Assembly: GCA_003696775.1 (NCBI GenBank)
Contig: RFFS01000158.1
Span: forward strand, 1 to 44,352
Length of the DNA stretch: 44,352 nucleotides
DNA from: Calditrichota bacterium
GTDB taxonomy: Bacteria; Calditrichota; Calditrichia; Calditrichales; J004
Direction of reading: 5' to 3'
In this document: positions 26,958 to 35,663 of the stretch, piece by piece
Numbering within the stretch: position 1 is the first letter of the stretch
Layout: the number at the start of each line of letters is the position of its first letter
Notes under the pieces: model-generated
Seen by the model: the letters and a program-made list of their open reading frames with translations, nothing else
Told to the model about the DNA's origin: nothing
The model's database searches: none
Position numbers and translations under genes: made by a program

Positions 26958-27374
26958 TCAGATTATTTTACCGAGGATAAATCCGATGACGATCCCCACC
27001 AACAGCACAACGGTCAGGATGCGATAATTCACCACATCCTTGCTGTAGCCCCTTTTTATGGCGATGATCGACACAAAATAGCCCAGGGCATTGATGAGCC
27101 AAAACAGAGGCAGGGCCAGCACTTTGGCCACGATGGGCCCCACAATCGGAACCAGACCGATGATATTGATGAGCCCGATAAAAGCCTGGGAAACAATACC
27201 GAAGATCACCACAAACCCACCGATCACCGACTTATCCACATTATAATGGATGGCCACCACGACAAAGGTTACCAGGATGATCCAGGTGAGTATGGTTTTC
27301 CAGAAAGCCTGAAAGAACAGCTTAAAGGAAAGCGTATAGTGCTTTATCTGTTTGATTTTTTTTTGATCGGGCAT
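26958..27374 (-). CDS. Small hydrophobic inner-membrane protein, unknown
   Basis: A 138-residue protein with a basic N-terminus (DQKKIKQIKHY) and about four membrane segments (near 28-46, 50-75, 85-108 and 116-136). Gly/Pro-rich central sequence GLVPIVGPIVAKVLALP may form a re-entrant loop. I do not recognise a family. It is wedged between uppS (1-base TAATG overlap) and folC (2-base gap), so it is co-expressed with isoprenoid-lipid and folate genes. The sequence gives no further clue to its role. Confidence 0.75.
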   Translation of the reverse strand: MPDQKKIKQIKHYTLSFKLFFQAFWKTILTWIILVTFVVVAIHYNVDKSVIGGFVVIFGIVSQAFIGLINIIGLVPIVGPIVAKVLALPLFWLINALGYFVSIIAIKRGYSKDVVNYRILTVVLLVGIVIGFILGKII

Positions 27375-28168
27375 TACATCTGGGGGACAGTCGCCTTATT
27401 CTGAACCTGTTCGGAAATCATGCCGAAGCGGCGCTCGCGTTGCAAAAAGCTCCACAAAGCGTCCGCCAGTTGCGGTTTACGAAATTCCGGCCAGGGTGTT
27501 GGCGTTACGTAAATTTCAGAATAAGCGATTTGCCACAATAAAAAGTTACTGATCCTGTTTTCACCGCCGGTACGGATAATCAAATCCGGGTCCGGCTGCC
27601 CTTTGGTATCCAACTCATTACTGATCAGTTGATCGGTGATTTCATCCGGACTGATTTCACCGCGGCTTACCAGATGAGCCAGTTTGCGAAAAGCGTCAAT
27701 CAATTCCTGACGCCCGCCGTAGGAAAGGGCCACATTAAGGATCAGACCGGTGTTACGTCTTGTCTTTTCAATGGCCGACATCATGGTGCGTTGCGCGGCC
27801 GAAGGCAGTTTGTTTAAATGGCCGATGGTTCGGATTTGGACATTTTGCTGAACAAGCTTTTTCAGTTTACGATTAATGGTGGCTACCAAAAGCTGCATCA
27901 ACGCCGCCACTTCACGCGGGGGGCGTTTCCAGTTTTCCTCGGAAAAGGTATAAATAGTCAGATTGTTAATGCCGATCTCGGCGCAACCTTCCACCACATC
28001 TTCCACGGAATTTACACCCATGTTATGCCCCGCAACCCGTGGCAGCCCCTTGGCCCTGGCCCAGCGGCCGTTTCCATCCATGATGATGCCGATGTGACGC
28101 GGCAGGTCTTCCCGTTCCTTTAACCGACCGATTTTTTCTTCAAGTGGCAGATTATAAAAGTTTTCCAT
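27374..28168 (-). CDS. uppS: Isoprenyl transferase (undecaprenyl diphosphate synthase)
   Basis: A 264-residue cis-prenyltransferase that makes the lipid carrier for cell-wall and polysaccharide synthesis. The catalytic Asp is in IIMDGNGRWARAKG, followed by GHNMGV, TIYTFSEENWKRP, and the substrate-binding C-terminal motifs DLIIRTGGENRISNFLLWQ and AYSEIYVTPTPWPEF. All are intact. The start has only a weak ribosome site (GCGGAAAT). A candidate promoter lies about 90 bases upstream. It is divergent from lepA. Confidence 0.96.
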   Translation of the reverse strand: MENFYNLPLEEKIGRLKEREDLPRHIGIIMDGNGRWARAKGLPRVAGHNMGVNSVEDVVEGCAEIGINNLTIYTFSEENWKRPPREVAALMQLLVATINRKLKKLVQQNVQIRTIGHLNKLPSAAQRTMMSAIEKTRRNTGLILNVALSYGGRQELIDAFRKLAHLVSRGEISPDEITDQLISNELDTKGQPDPDLIIRTGGENRISNFLLWQIAYSEIYVTPTPWPEFRKPQLADALWSFLQRERRFGMISEQVQNKATVPQM

Positions 28169-28253
28169 TTCAATTTCCGCTACAATTCCATGCTTAAAAC
28201 CGGTTTCAAATTTCCCATTCTACCGCCGATTATTGATTTTGATAAATCGTCAT

Positions 28254-28281
28254 AATTTAAAGCATATGCTCTTAAAATCAA
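28254..28281 (-). promoter_or_regulatory. Candidate promoter for uppS with palindromic spacer
   Basis: Minus strand TTGATT (28281-28276), 16 bases, TAAATT (28259-28254). The spacer contains the perfect palindrome AGCATATGCT (28261-28270), which could be an operator. Both hexamers match the consensus only at 4 of 6 positions. Confidence 0.35.
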
Positions 28282-28389
28282 GTTATATCATCGGATAGCC
28301 GGCACGGAGAGTTTACCCCCGCGTTTTTTTTCGACAAAAGGAAAACCGCCGCGGCATCCGTGACTCCGCCGTCCGATTGCTTTTAAACA

Positions 28390-28418
28390 TGGTTATCATT
28401 AAGTTGCAAGGCTAAAAT
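28390..28418 (+). promoter_or_regulatory. Candidate promoter for lepA
   Basis: TAAAAT (28413-28418, 5 of 6) preceded at 17 bases by a weak TGGTTA. It would start transcription about 18 bases before the lepA ATG. The rest of the 273-base divergent region holds no gene that I can see. Confidence 0.3.
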
Positions 28419-28441
28419 TTAACGTTGACCATCGGAATTAC

Positions 28442-30250
28442 ATGAATCAGGATAATATCCGCAACTTTTGTATAATCGCTCATATCGACCATGGAAAATC
28501 GACCCTGGCCGATCGTTTACTGGAAGAGACCCAAACCATCGCCAGCCGGGATTTGAAGGAACAGGTTTTGGACAGCATGGACCTGGAACGGGAACGGGGC
28601 ATCACCATTAAATCCCATGCCATCCGCATGACCTATCACGCCGATGATAAGCAGACCTATATCTTCAATCTGATCGACACTCCGGGCCATGTGGATTTCA
28701 GCTATGAAGTATCGCGCAGCCTGGCGGCCTGTGAGGGGGCGCTGCTGGTGGTGGACGCTGCACAGGGTATCGAGGCTCAAACCATCTCCAACCTTTTCCT
28801 CGCGCTGGAAAATGACCTGGCCATCATCCCCGTTATAAACAAAGTGGACCTGCCCAGCGCCGAGGTGGATAATGTTAAACGCCAAATTGTCGATCTGATC
28901 GGTTGCGATCCGGACGAAATATTACCGGCCAGTGCCAAAACCGGCCTGGGCATACATGATATTCTGGAAACCATCATCCATGAAATCCCGCCGCCCAAAG
29001 GCGAGCCGGATGATAAATTACAGGCTCTGATCTTCGACTCCATTTTCGACAGTTATCGCGGCGCCATTGCTTTTATCCGCATTTTTAACGGCACCCTGCG
29101 CAAAGGTGATCCGGTTAAATTCATGAGCACCCGGCAGGAATACAACGCCGATGAAATCGGCATTTTACGCCTGAACCGGGAGCCGGTGAAAGAACTGAAA
29201 GCGGGCGAAGTGGGCTATCTGATTACCGGCGCCAAAAATGTGCGCGACACCAAAGTGGGCGATACGGTAACACATACAAAAAACCCAGCGGATGAACCGT
29301 TGAAGGGCTATAAAGATGTTAAGCCTATGGTTTTTTCCGGCATTTATCCCATCATCAGCGAAGACTTTGAAGACCTTCGCGACGCACTGGAAAAACTCTC
29401 CCTGAACGATTCCGCGCTGGTTTATGTGCCCGAAACATCCAAGGCGCTCGGCTTTGGATTCCGCTGCGGCTTTCTCGGTCTGCTGCACATGGAAATCATT
29501 CAGGAACGGCTGGAAAGAGAATATGATTTAAGCATCATCAACACCGTGCCCAACGTGGTATATCGCGTCCATTTAACTAATGGCGACATCAAGGAAATAG
29601 ACAATCCCGCCGATCTTCCCAATGCCGGTGTTATCCAAAAAATTGAAGAGCCCTATATCCGAGCGCAAATCATCTCGCCACCGGAATACATCGGCAACAT
29701 CATGCGTCTCAGCACGGAAAAACGCGCCATTTATGTCAATCAGACATACCTGGACACCAACCGGGTGGACATGACCTTTTTATTCCCCCTGGCCGAGGTG
29801 ATTTTCGATTTTTACGATAAATTAAAATCCTATACCCGCGGGTACGCTTCGCTCGATTACGACTTTGACGCATACCGTGAATCCAAGCTGGTGAAGCTGG
29901 ATATTCTGATCAACGGCGAACCCCTGGACGCCCTTTCCACCATTGTCCATCGCGACAAAGCCTACGACTGGGGGCGCAAACTGACGCGCCATCTGAAAAC
30001 TCTGATTCCCCAGCAAATGTTCGAAGTGGCCATTCAGGCCGCCATCGGCAGTAAAATCATCGCGCGGGAAACGGTGAAGGCCCTGCGCAAAAACGTGCTG
30101 GCCAAATGTTACGGCGGTGATATTTCGCGTAAGCGCAAACTATTGGAGAAACAAAAAGAAGGTAAAAAACGTATGAAGCAGGTCGGCCGGGTGGAAATTC
30201 CCCAGGAAGCGTTTCTGGCGGTGCTTTCCATGGACGGTGACGGCGATTAA
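28442..30250 (+). CDS. lepA: Elongation factor 4 (LepA)
   Basis: A 602-residue ribosome-associated GTPase. G1 is [15 protein letters not shown]3 DTPGHVDF, G4 NKVDLP and G5 SAKTG; the EF4-specific C-terminus includes [22 protein letters not shown]. Length fits the family exactly. The ribosome site is weak (CGGA). It heads a plus-strand operon and overlaps or abuts lepB, the usual lepA-lepB order. Confidence 0.98.
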   Translation: MNQDNIRNFCIIAHIDHGKSTLADRLLEETQTIASRDLKEQVLDSMDLERERGITIKSHAIRMTYHADDKQTYIFNLIDTPGHVDFSYEVSRSLAACEGALLVVDAAQGIEAQTISNLFLALENDLAIIPVINKVDLPSAEVDNVKRQIVDLIGCDPDEILPASAKTGLGIHDILETIIHEIPPPKGEPDDKLQALIFDSIFDSYRGAIAFIRIFNGTLRKGDPVKFMSTRQEYNADEIGILRLNREPVKELKAGEVGYLITGAKNVRDTKVGDTVTHTKNPADEPLKGYKDVKPMVFSGIYPIISEDFEDLRDALEKLSLNDSALVYVPETSKALGFGFRCGFLGLLHMEIIQERLEREYDLSIINTVPNVVYRVHLTNGDIKEIDNPADLPNAGVIQKIEEPYIRAQIISPPEYIGNIMRLSTEKRAIYVNQTYLDTNRVDMTFLFPLAEVIFDFYDKLKSYTRGYASLDYDFDAYRESKLVKLDILINGEPLDALSTIVHRDKAYDWGRKLTRHLKTLIPQQMFEVAIQAAIGSKIIARETVKALRKNVLAKCYGGDISRKRKLLEKQKEGKKRMKQVGRVEIPQEAFLAVLSMDGDGD

Positions 30251-30263
30251 TTCCGGAGGCATT

Positions 30264-30974
30264 TTGGCACATAAAAAAGAAGAAAAGAACAAACGCGAAC
30301 GCGGTTTTTTTGAAGGCTTATTCATGGCGCTCATCGCCGCGCTGGTTATCCGCCAGTTCATCGTTGGTGCATACACCATCCCCACCTCTTCCATGGAAGA
30401 TACCCTGCTGGTGGGTGATTTTCTGTTGGTCAACAAATTCACGTATGGCATGCGTACCCCGGACTGGATCGGCATCCCCTTTACTTCCATTGGCGTTAAT
30501 CTGCCGTGGTACCGCTTCCCCGCCCTGCGCGATCCGGAACCGTACGACATCATCATCTTCCGTTATCCCGTCGATCCAACGCAAGATTACATCAAACGCT
30601 GCATCGCCAAGGAAGGACAAACCGTCGAAGTCATCAATAAAGAGGTATTTGTGGATGGCAAACCCTTTCCCAGGCCCCCGCACATGAAACATATATACAG
30701 CGATATCATCCCGAAAAACCGCCCCATGTCGCCCACGTTTATGCGCCTGGGCAGCCGGGACAACTACGGCCCGATCACCATTCCATCCAACGCATACTGG
30801 GCCATGGGCGATAACCGCGACAACAGTCTGGACAGCCGCTATTGGGGCTTTGTTCCACACGAAAATATTATCGGACAGGCATTGGTGATCTACTTTTCTT
30901 TTGACACACGTCAGCCCCTAAGCCGTTTTTACAACATGATCCGTTTCAACCGCATCGGGACCATTATCCGCTAA
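30264..30974 (+). CDS. lepB: Signal peptidase I
   Basis: An inner-membrane serine peptidase of about 236 residues that removes signal peptides. One N-terminal helix (about 18-34) is followed by TIPTSSMEDTLLVGD with catalytic Ser43, the Lys111 box in QDYIKRCIAKEGQ, and MGDNRDNSLDSRYWG near the C-terminus. I place the start at the TTG at 30264, which has GGAGG four bases upstream. An in-frame ATG at 30237 lies inside lepA and has no ribosome site. The S-M-E-D-T version of the Ser box (rather than S-M-x-P-T) is seen in FCB bacteria. Confidence 0.95.
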   Translation: MAHKKEEKNKRERGFFEGLFMALIAALVIRQFIVGAYTIPTSSMEDTLLVGDFLLVNKFTYGMRTPDWIGIPFTSIGVNLPWYRFPALRDPEPYDIIIFRYPVDPTQDYIKRCIAKEGQTVEVINKEVFVDGKPFPRPPHMKHIYSDIIPKNRPMSPTFMRLGSRDNYGPITIPSNAYWAMGDNRDNSLDSRYWGFVPHENIIGQALVIYFSFDTRQPLSRFYNMIRFNRIGTIIR

Positions 30975-30988
30975 CACGGGCTGCACGC

Positions 30989-32143
30989 ATGGCGCACACC
31001 AATAATTTGCCGGGACTCTATCTGCACATCCCCTATTGCGACACCAAGTGCGCCTATTGCGATTTTTATTCCATCACGCAACAGGATACACGCCCGGCAT
31101 TTGTCCCCGCTTTGTGCCGGGAAATCCGTTCTTATGGAAAGCCACCCTATAATCTTCAACCTTTTGATACCATCTATTTGGGCGGCGGCACCCCTTCCCT
31201 GTTGGAAATCGACGAACTGCGGGAAATTTTCGACACACTGACCCGGACCTTTTCCATTACCCAAAACCACGAAATCACTCTGGAAGCCAATCCGGGAACC
31301 CTGACCCTCCAAAAGTTGAAAGCCCTGCGCCTCATGGGCGTTAACCGATTGAGCATGGGGGTGCAAAGTTTTAATGATGACGATCTCCGTTCCCTGGGGC
31401 GCATCCACACCGCGCGTCAGGCGTTGGAGTCTTTTTACAACGCCCGGGAAGCGGGATTTGACAACATCAGCCTGGACCTGATTTTTGCTTTGCCCGGCCA
31501 AACCCTGAAAGGCTGGCGGGCCAATCTGGAAACGGTGTTGCGTCTGGAACCGGAGCATATATCCGCATACAGCCTGATTTTTGAACCGGGTACCCTGTTT
31601 ACCCGTTGGCGGGACGAAGGCAAGCTGCGCCAGGCTCCTCAGGAGTTGGAACAACGTCTCTACGGCGAAACCATACGAGCGCTGACGGACGGCGGATACA
31701 CGATGTACGAAGTATCCAATTTCGCTCGGAACGATAGGCTCATTTCCAGGCATAACAGCAAATATTGGAACCATACCCCGTGGCTGGGATTCGGACCTTC
31801 CGCGCACAGTTACTGGCCGGAAGAAAGGTGGAGCAACGCGCGCAGCGCCCGAACCTACATACAACGCATACAAAAAGGCGAATCACCCGTCACCTTTCAC
31901 GAAAAACTGGATCGCCCCACGCGGATGTTTGAAACCATTATGCTTGGCCTGCGTACCCGTACAGGCATCGATATGGAAAAATTTGCCCGGGATTATCATA
32001 TCCCCTTCCAGGAACAGTTTGGAGAAACATGTCGGATGTTGACCGATAACGGATACGCAAAAGAAGAAGACGCCTGTTTTCGTCTGACCCAAAAAGGAAT
32101 GATGATTTGTGATGAAATTATTACCCGTTTTACTATTGCTTAG
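30989..32143 (+). CDS. hemW: Heme chaperone HemW (radical SAM, coproporphyrinogen-oxidase-like)
   Basis: A 384-residue radical SAM protein. The iron-sulfur motif is HIPYCDTKCAYCDFY (Cys17, Cys21, Cys24) with Phe26 following, which is the HemW pattern and not the extra Cys of true HemN. GGGTPSLL, TLEANPGTL, NRLSMGVQSFNDDDLRSLGR and SKYWNHTPWLGFGPSAHS are further hallmarks, and the C-terminal HemN-like domain ends near 380. HemW inserts heme into target proteins. It lies 14 bases after lepB with no strong ribosome site and overlaps the TPR gene by about 32 bases. Confidence 0.95.
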   Translation: MAHTNNLPGLYLHIPYCDTKCAYCDFYSITQQDTRPAFVPALCREIRSYGKPPYNLQPFDTIYLGGGTPSLLEIDELREIFDTLTRTFSITQNHEITLEANPGTLTLQKLKALRLMGVNRLSMGVQSFNDDDLRSLGRIHTARQALESFYNAREAGFDNISLDLIFALPGQTLKGWRANLETVLRLEPEHISAYSLIFEPGTLFTRWRDEGKLRQAPQELEQRLYGETIRALTDGGYTMYEVSNFARNDRLISRHNSKYWNHTPWLGFGPSAHSYWPEERWSNARSARTYIQRIQKGESPVTFHEKLDRPTRMFETIMLGLRTRTGIDMEKFARDYHIPFQEQFGETCRMLTDNGYAKEEDACFRLTQKGMMICDEIITRFTIA

Positions 32144-33917
32144 CATAGGCGGGCTCAATACCGTTTCCGCCCTCAGCCCGCCCCCCGTCCAAAACGGTAC
32201 GGGCCGCGTGGAACGGCTGATGCGCGCCGGTCAATATGACCAGGCGCTGAATCTGTTGCTGCCCCTTTATCGTTCCGGACAACATACGCCCAAAATCATC
32301 GGCAATATCAACCGTTGTTACAATGAGCTAAAAAATTATCCGGAATGGATTGTTTTTTTAAATGATGTTGTCCTACAATTCCCCACACAGTATGGCTATC
32401 GGCTTACCCTGGGCAGCGCCTATTTTCTGAACGGTGAAAAGGAAAAGGCAATGGCCGTGTGGCGCGCCATTTACCAAAAACCCGACGCCACATTGATGCA
32501 TTACCGCCGTGTGGCGCAAACCCTGTACGCCCATCGTTTATGGGATGAAGCCACGGAAGTTTACATCGCCGCGATGCAAAAATTCCCCGATGAATCCACT
32601 CTCTGGATGGATATGGGCAATCTTTACCGTGTTCAATCGGATTATGAAAAGGCCACCACATATTATATGCGTTACCTGCTGGCCCGTCCCAAACAGGGCG
32701 GCTATATCCGTTCCGTTTTATTGGGCCTGGCGCGGGATGCCGAAGCCGCGGATCGCATCATAAGCGTATTGGAATCTGAGAAAAACGCCAACCCGGCGGT
32801 GGCGGAACTGCTGATGTATTTGTACATGCGCGCCGGACGGTATGACGACGCCTATCAACAGACACTACTTCTGGAGAAAAGCACCCAAAGTGTCAACAAG
32901 GGGCTTTATCTTAACCGCTTTATAAATGAAGCCGGACGCAGCCGGCAGTGGCCGTACGTTTTAAAGGCTTACCACGATCTGTTGCAGAACCTTTCCGGGC
33001 CCCGGGCCGACAATCCCTCTTACATGCTGGCGCGCGCCGAATACCGTTACGCCCAAAGCATCCGCGTGGCACAAGCCGATAAGGCGGCGGAACTGATACG
33101 TGACGCGCTGGAACGCCTGCGGCAACTCATGGATCGCAACAGTCATAAAAAAGTGGCCGCCGCCATGCTTGCCGGCGATATTTACAAAAATTTTTACGGC
33201 GACCCGGACGAGGCCCTGCGGTTTTATACTCTCTTCCCCCTGCAAAAAATCGGCAAACGCGATGCCGACCGCCTGCGTTTGAAAATCGCCCGCATCCACA
33301 TCGAAAAGAATCAGATTGAAGAGGCGCGGCGACAATACAACGCCTTACAGAGCCCTTCCTTAAAAAATATCGCCCGCTGGCACCTGGCGGAACTGGACTT
33401 TTACAGCGCCCGTTTTAAACAAGCCCGGAAAAAATATACCACGCTCTTAAGTGCCGCGGGGCTGTCGGATACCTTGTCCAACAATGTTTTGCAACGGCTG
33501 TTTTTACTGGAAAATTTACCGGGCGACAGCAGCGCGCTGGCCGTTTATGCCCACGCGCTTTTTCTGGAAAAACAAAATAAACCGGACAAAGCCGCCGCCG
33601 TCTTTTCCACTTTGGCCACCCGGCACGGCCCCCTGTCCCGCGAGGCTTTAAATAAAGCATTGGAGTTGTATGCAAGGCTGCAAACCCCTCAAAAGGGGAT
33701 TGAGGTCGCCGAACAATGGCTGCGGCAAAACGCCGATGATCCGCAGGCGGATGAAATTATTTACACCCTGGCCGGTTTATACCGGGATAGCAAAGCGTAT
33801 GAAAAAGCGCGCAACTGGTACGAACAGATCATGATTCGTTTTCCCTCCGGCTTCTACGCTGATGAGGCCCGGAAACAGGCACGTATGTTAAACAAAACCG
33901 AAACGAGACAACCGTGA
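32112..33917 (+). CDS. Exported tetratricopeptide-repeat protein
   Basis: A roughly 601-residue protein with a signal peptide (about 1-20, LLPVLLLLSIGG...VSA) and then repeated helical hairpins of TPR type along most of its length. Examples are near 32-60 (RLMRAGQYDQALNLLLPLY), 130-165 (DEATEVYIAAMQKFPDE), 370-400 and the C-terminal YEKARNWYEQIMIRFPSGFYADEA. It is probably a periplasmic scaffold or adaptor. The ATG at 32112 is chosen; a GTG one codon earlier is possible. It starts inside hemW and its stop overlaps the next gene's GTG start (GTGA), so it is tightly coupled to the GATase-like gene. Confidence 0.85.
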   Translation: MKLLPVLLLLSIGGLNTVSALSPPPVQNGTGRVERLMRAGQYDQALNLLLPLYRSGQHTPKIIGNINRCYNELKNYPEWIVFLNDVVLQFPTQYGYRLTLGSAYFLNGEKEKAMAVWRAIYQKPDATLMHYRRVAQTLYAHRLWDEATEVYIAAMQKFPDESTLWMDMGNLYRVQSDYEKATTYYMRYLLARPKQGGYIRSVLLGLARDAEAADRIISVLESEKNANPAVAELLMYLYMRAGRYDDAYQQTLLLEKSTQSVNKGLYLNRFINEAGRSRQWPYVLKAYHDLLQNLSGPRADNPSYMLARAEYRYAQSIRVAQADKAAELIRDALERLRQLMDRNSHKKVAAAMLAGDIYKNFYGDPDEALRFYTLFPLQKIGKRDADRLRLKIARIHIEKNQIEEARRQYNALQSPSLKNIARWHLAELDFYSARFKQARKKYTTLLSAAGLSDTLSNNVLQRLFLLENLPGDSSALAVYAHALFLEKQNKPDKAAAVFSTLATRHGPLSREALNKALELYARLQTPQKGIEVAEQWLRQNADDPQADEIIYTLAGLYRDSKAYEKARNWYEQIMIRFPSGFYADEARKQARMLNKTETRQP

Positions 33918-35176
33918 AGCGCATCCTACTGAGTGTGATTGTATGTTTGCTGAGCGCGCAAACCATCCGCGCGCAATACATCCTCATCCCCATGGACAAT
34001 ACTCAGCAAAATCATCTTAAAGCTTATGGCGTGGCCTACCGTGTTTTAAAATCCGGGATTAATGTAGAGTGGCTACTCAACTATCGTGGCGGTTCGTTTT
34101 TATTTACCGGCACCCCGATGTTCGAAAAAATGCTGCGCCTGCGCGGCGTCAGCTATCAAAATATAAACGGCGCAACCGTGAACAATATTTATAACACCAT
34201 AGAAGAAAGCAATATGGAAAAGGTGCTGTTGGAAAAAGCGCCCAAAATCGCCGTTTACTCGCCGCCGGGCTACCAACCCTGGGATGATGCCGTTACACTG
34301 GCCATGACCTATGCCGAGATCGAATACGATCAGATTTACGACCGGGAAGTGCTGGATGACAAGTTAAAAGAGTACGACTGGCTGCATCTGCATCACGAGG
34401 ATTTCACCGGTCAATACGGGAAGTTTTGGGGCAGTTTTCGCAACGAAAGCTGGTATATCCGCAATCAGGCCGAGGCTGAAAAACTGGCCCGGGAACTGGG
34501 GTTCGACAAAGTATCAAAAGAAAAACTGGCGGTTGCCCGCGCCATTCGCCAATATGTGCTTAACGGTGGTTTTTTATTTGCCATGTGTTCCGCCACAGAC
34601 GCCCTGGACATCGCCCTAAGCGCCGGTAACACCGATATTTGCGCCTCCGTTTTCGACGGCGATCCCGTTGACCCGGCTTACGCCTCCAGGCTGGATTACA
34701 GCCAAACGTTTGCCTTTAAGGATTTTAAATTGATCACCGATCCGGGAGTGTACGAATATTCGGACATCGATGTGCCACCCAGCAACCAGCCGCGGGTGCG
34801 CGACCCGGAAGCGGATTATTTTAGCTTGTTTGAATTTTCCGCCAAATACGATCCCGTGCCGACCATGCTAACCCAAAACCATGTGGCTCTTGTAAAGGGA
34901 TTTATGGGACAAACCACCATGTTCCGCGAAGAAAAAATCAAGGACGCCGTGACGATTATGGGTAAAATCGAAGGAACGAATGAGGTGAAATATATTCATG
35001 GCAACCTGGGTCGGGGCACCTTTACCTTTTACGGCGGACACGACCCGGAAGATTACACCCACCGGGTGGGTGATCCGCCTACGGACCTGGATATTCATCG
35101 CAATTCTCCGGGCTATCGCTTAATTTTAAATAATGTGCTGTTTCCCGCCGCCCGCAAAAAGAAACTCAAAACCTGA
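33914..35176 (+). CDS. Secreted GATase1-like protein (database type 'asparagine synthetase B')
   Basis: A 420-residue protein with a GTG start and a signal peptide (1-20, ending TIRAQ). I recognise it as the FCB family usually labelled 'asparagine synthetase B', with the YILIPMDNTQQNHLKAYGVAY start and WLLNYRGGSFL. It has neither the N-terminal Cys glutaminase nor the ATP-binding synthetase domain of AsnB, so that label is misleading. GGFLFAMCSATDALDI (Cys225) looks like a nucleophile elbow, and LHLHHEDFTG has clustered histidines, suggesting a class I glutamine-amidotransferase-like (ThuA-like) fold. Its export also argues against amino-acid biosynthesis. It is coupled to the TPR gene by a GTGA overlap. 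The true activity is unknown. Confidence 0.75.
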   Translation: MKRILLSVIVCLLSAQTIRAQYILIPMDNTQQNHLKAYGVAYRVLKSGINVEWLLNYRGGSFLFTGTPMFEKMLRLRGVSYQNINGATVNNIYNTIEESNMEKVLLEKAPKIAVYSPPGYQPWDDAVTLAMTYAEIEYDQIYDREVLDDKLKEYDWLHLHHEDFTGQYGKFWGSFRNESWYIRNQAEAEKLARELGFDKVSKEKLAVARAIRQYVLNGGFLFAMCSATDALDIALSAGNTDICASVFDGDPVDPAYASRLDYSQTFAFKDFKLITDPGVYEYSDIDVPPSNQPRVRDPEADYFSLFEFSAKYDPVPTMLTQNHVALVKGFMGQTTMFREEKIKDAVTIMGKIEGTNEVKYIHGNLGRGTFTFYGGHDPEDYTHRVGDPPTDLDIHRNSPGYRLILNNVLFPAARKKKLKT

Positions 35177-35185
35177 CGAGGCATT

Positions 35186-35581
35186 ATGAAGGCATTTCAC
35201 ATCCAAACGCACAACAGGACGGAATTCCCCGACATTACAACTGAAGTTGCGGCCATCGTCGCCGAAAGTGGCATACAAGAGGGAATAGTCACCGTGTTTA
35301 TCCCCCATACAACCGCGGGCGTAACCATCAATGAAAACGCCGATCCCGATGTACGGCACGACATGATTTATGAAATAAACAAAATCGTTCCCTTTGAGGA
35401 TGGCTACCACCATTTTGAAGGGAATTCCGCCGCGCATATCAAGGCATCCCTGTTCGGCTCTTCGGTTCAGATTATCATACACCGGGGCCGCCTGCAACTG
35501 GGACGCTGGCAGGGCATCTATTTTTGCGAATTTGACGGTCCCCGACAACGCTCCGTATGGGTGCAAACACATGGCGATTAA
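35186..35581 (+). CDS. yjbQ: YjbQ/UPF0047 family protein
   Basis: A 131-residue protein of the YjbQ (secondary thiamine-phosphate synthase) family. Family motifs are complete: VTVFIPHTTAGVTINENADPDV, YHHFEGNSAAHIKASLFG and the end GRWQGIYFCEFDGPRQR. YjbQ proteins form trimers with a metal-binding His/Glu site and show weak thiamine-phosphate synthase activity in other bacteria; the true role is uncertain. The ATG has GAGG 5 bases upstream, 9 bases after the GATase-like gene. Confidence 0.93.
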   Translation: MKAFHIQTHNRTEFPDITTEVAAIVAESGIQEGIVTVFIPHTTAGVTINENADPDVRHDMIYEINKIVPFEDGYHHFEGNSAAHIKASLFGSSVQIIIHRGRLQLGRWQGIYFCEFDGPRQRSVWVQTHGD

Positions 35582-35601
35582 AATTATAATCGGTCGGCTA
35601 T

Positions 35602-35630
35602 TTGCCCCCTTGGTTCATTACACGTAAATT
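35602..35630 (+). promoter_or_regulatory. Candidate promoter for the 438-aa gene
   Basis: TTGCCC (35602-35607), 17 bases, TAAATT (35625-35630), each 4 of 6 to consensus, inside the 82-base gap after yjbQ. It would give a leader of about 27 bases with the AGGAG site. Confidence 0.35.
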
Positions 35631-35663
35631 AAAAAAACAAGCCCGCAATTACAGGAGTATGAC

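Noticed and set aside
30318-30860. 180-codon minus-strand frame opposite lepB
   Set aside because: lepB has intact catalytic Ser and Lys boxes; the antisense product is low in recognisable structure and rich in His/Asp from complemented codons.
30971-31873. Long open frame (300 codons) on the minus strand opposite hemW
   Set aside because: hemW on the plus strand carries complete radical SAM motifs; the antisense frame has no recognisable domain and is a by-product of codon bias.
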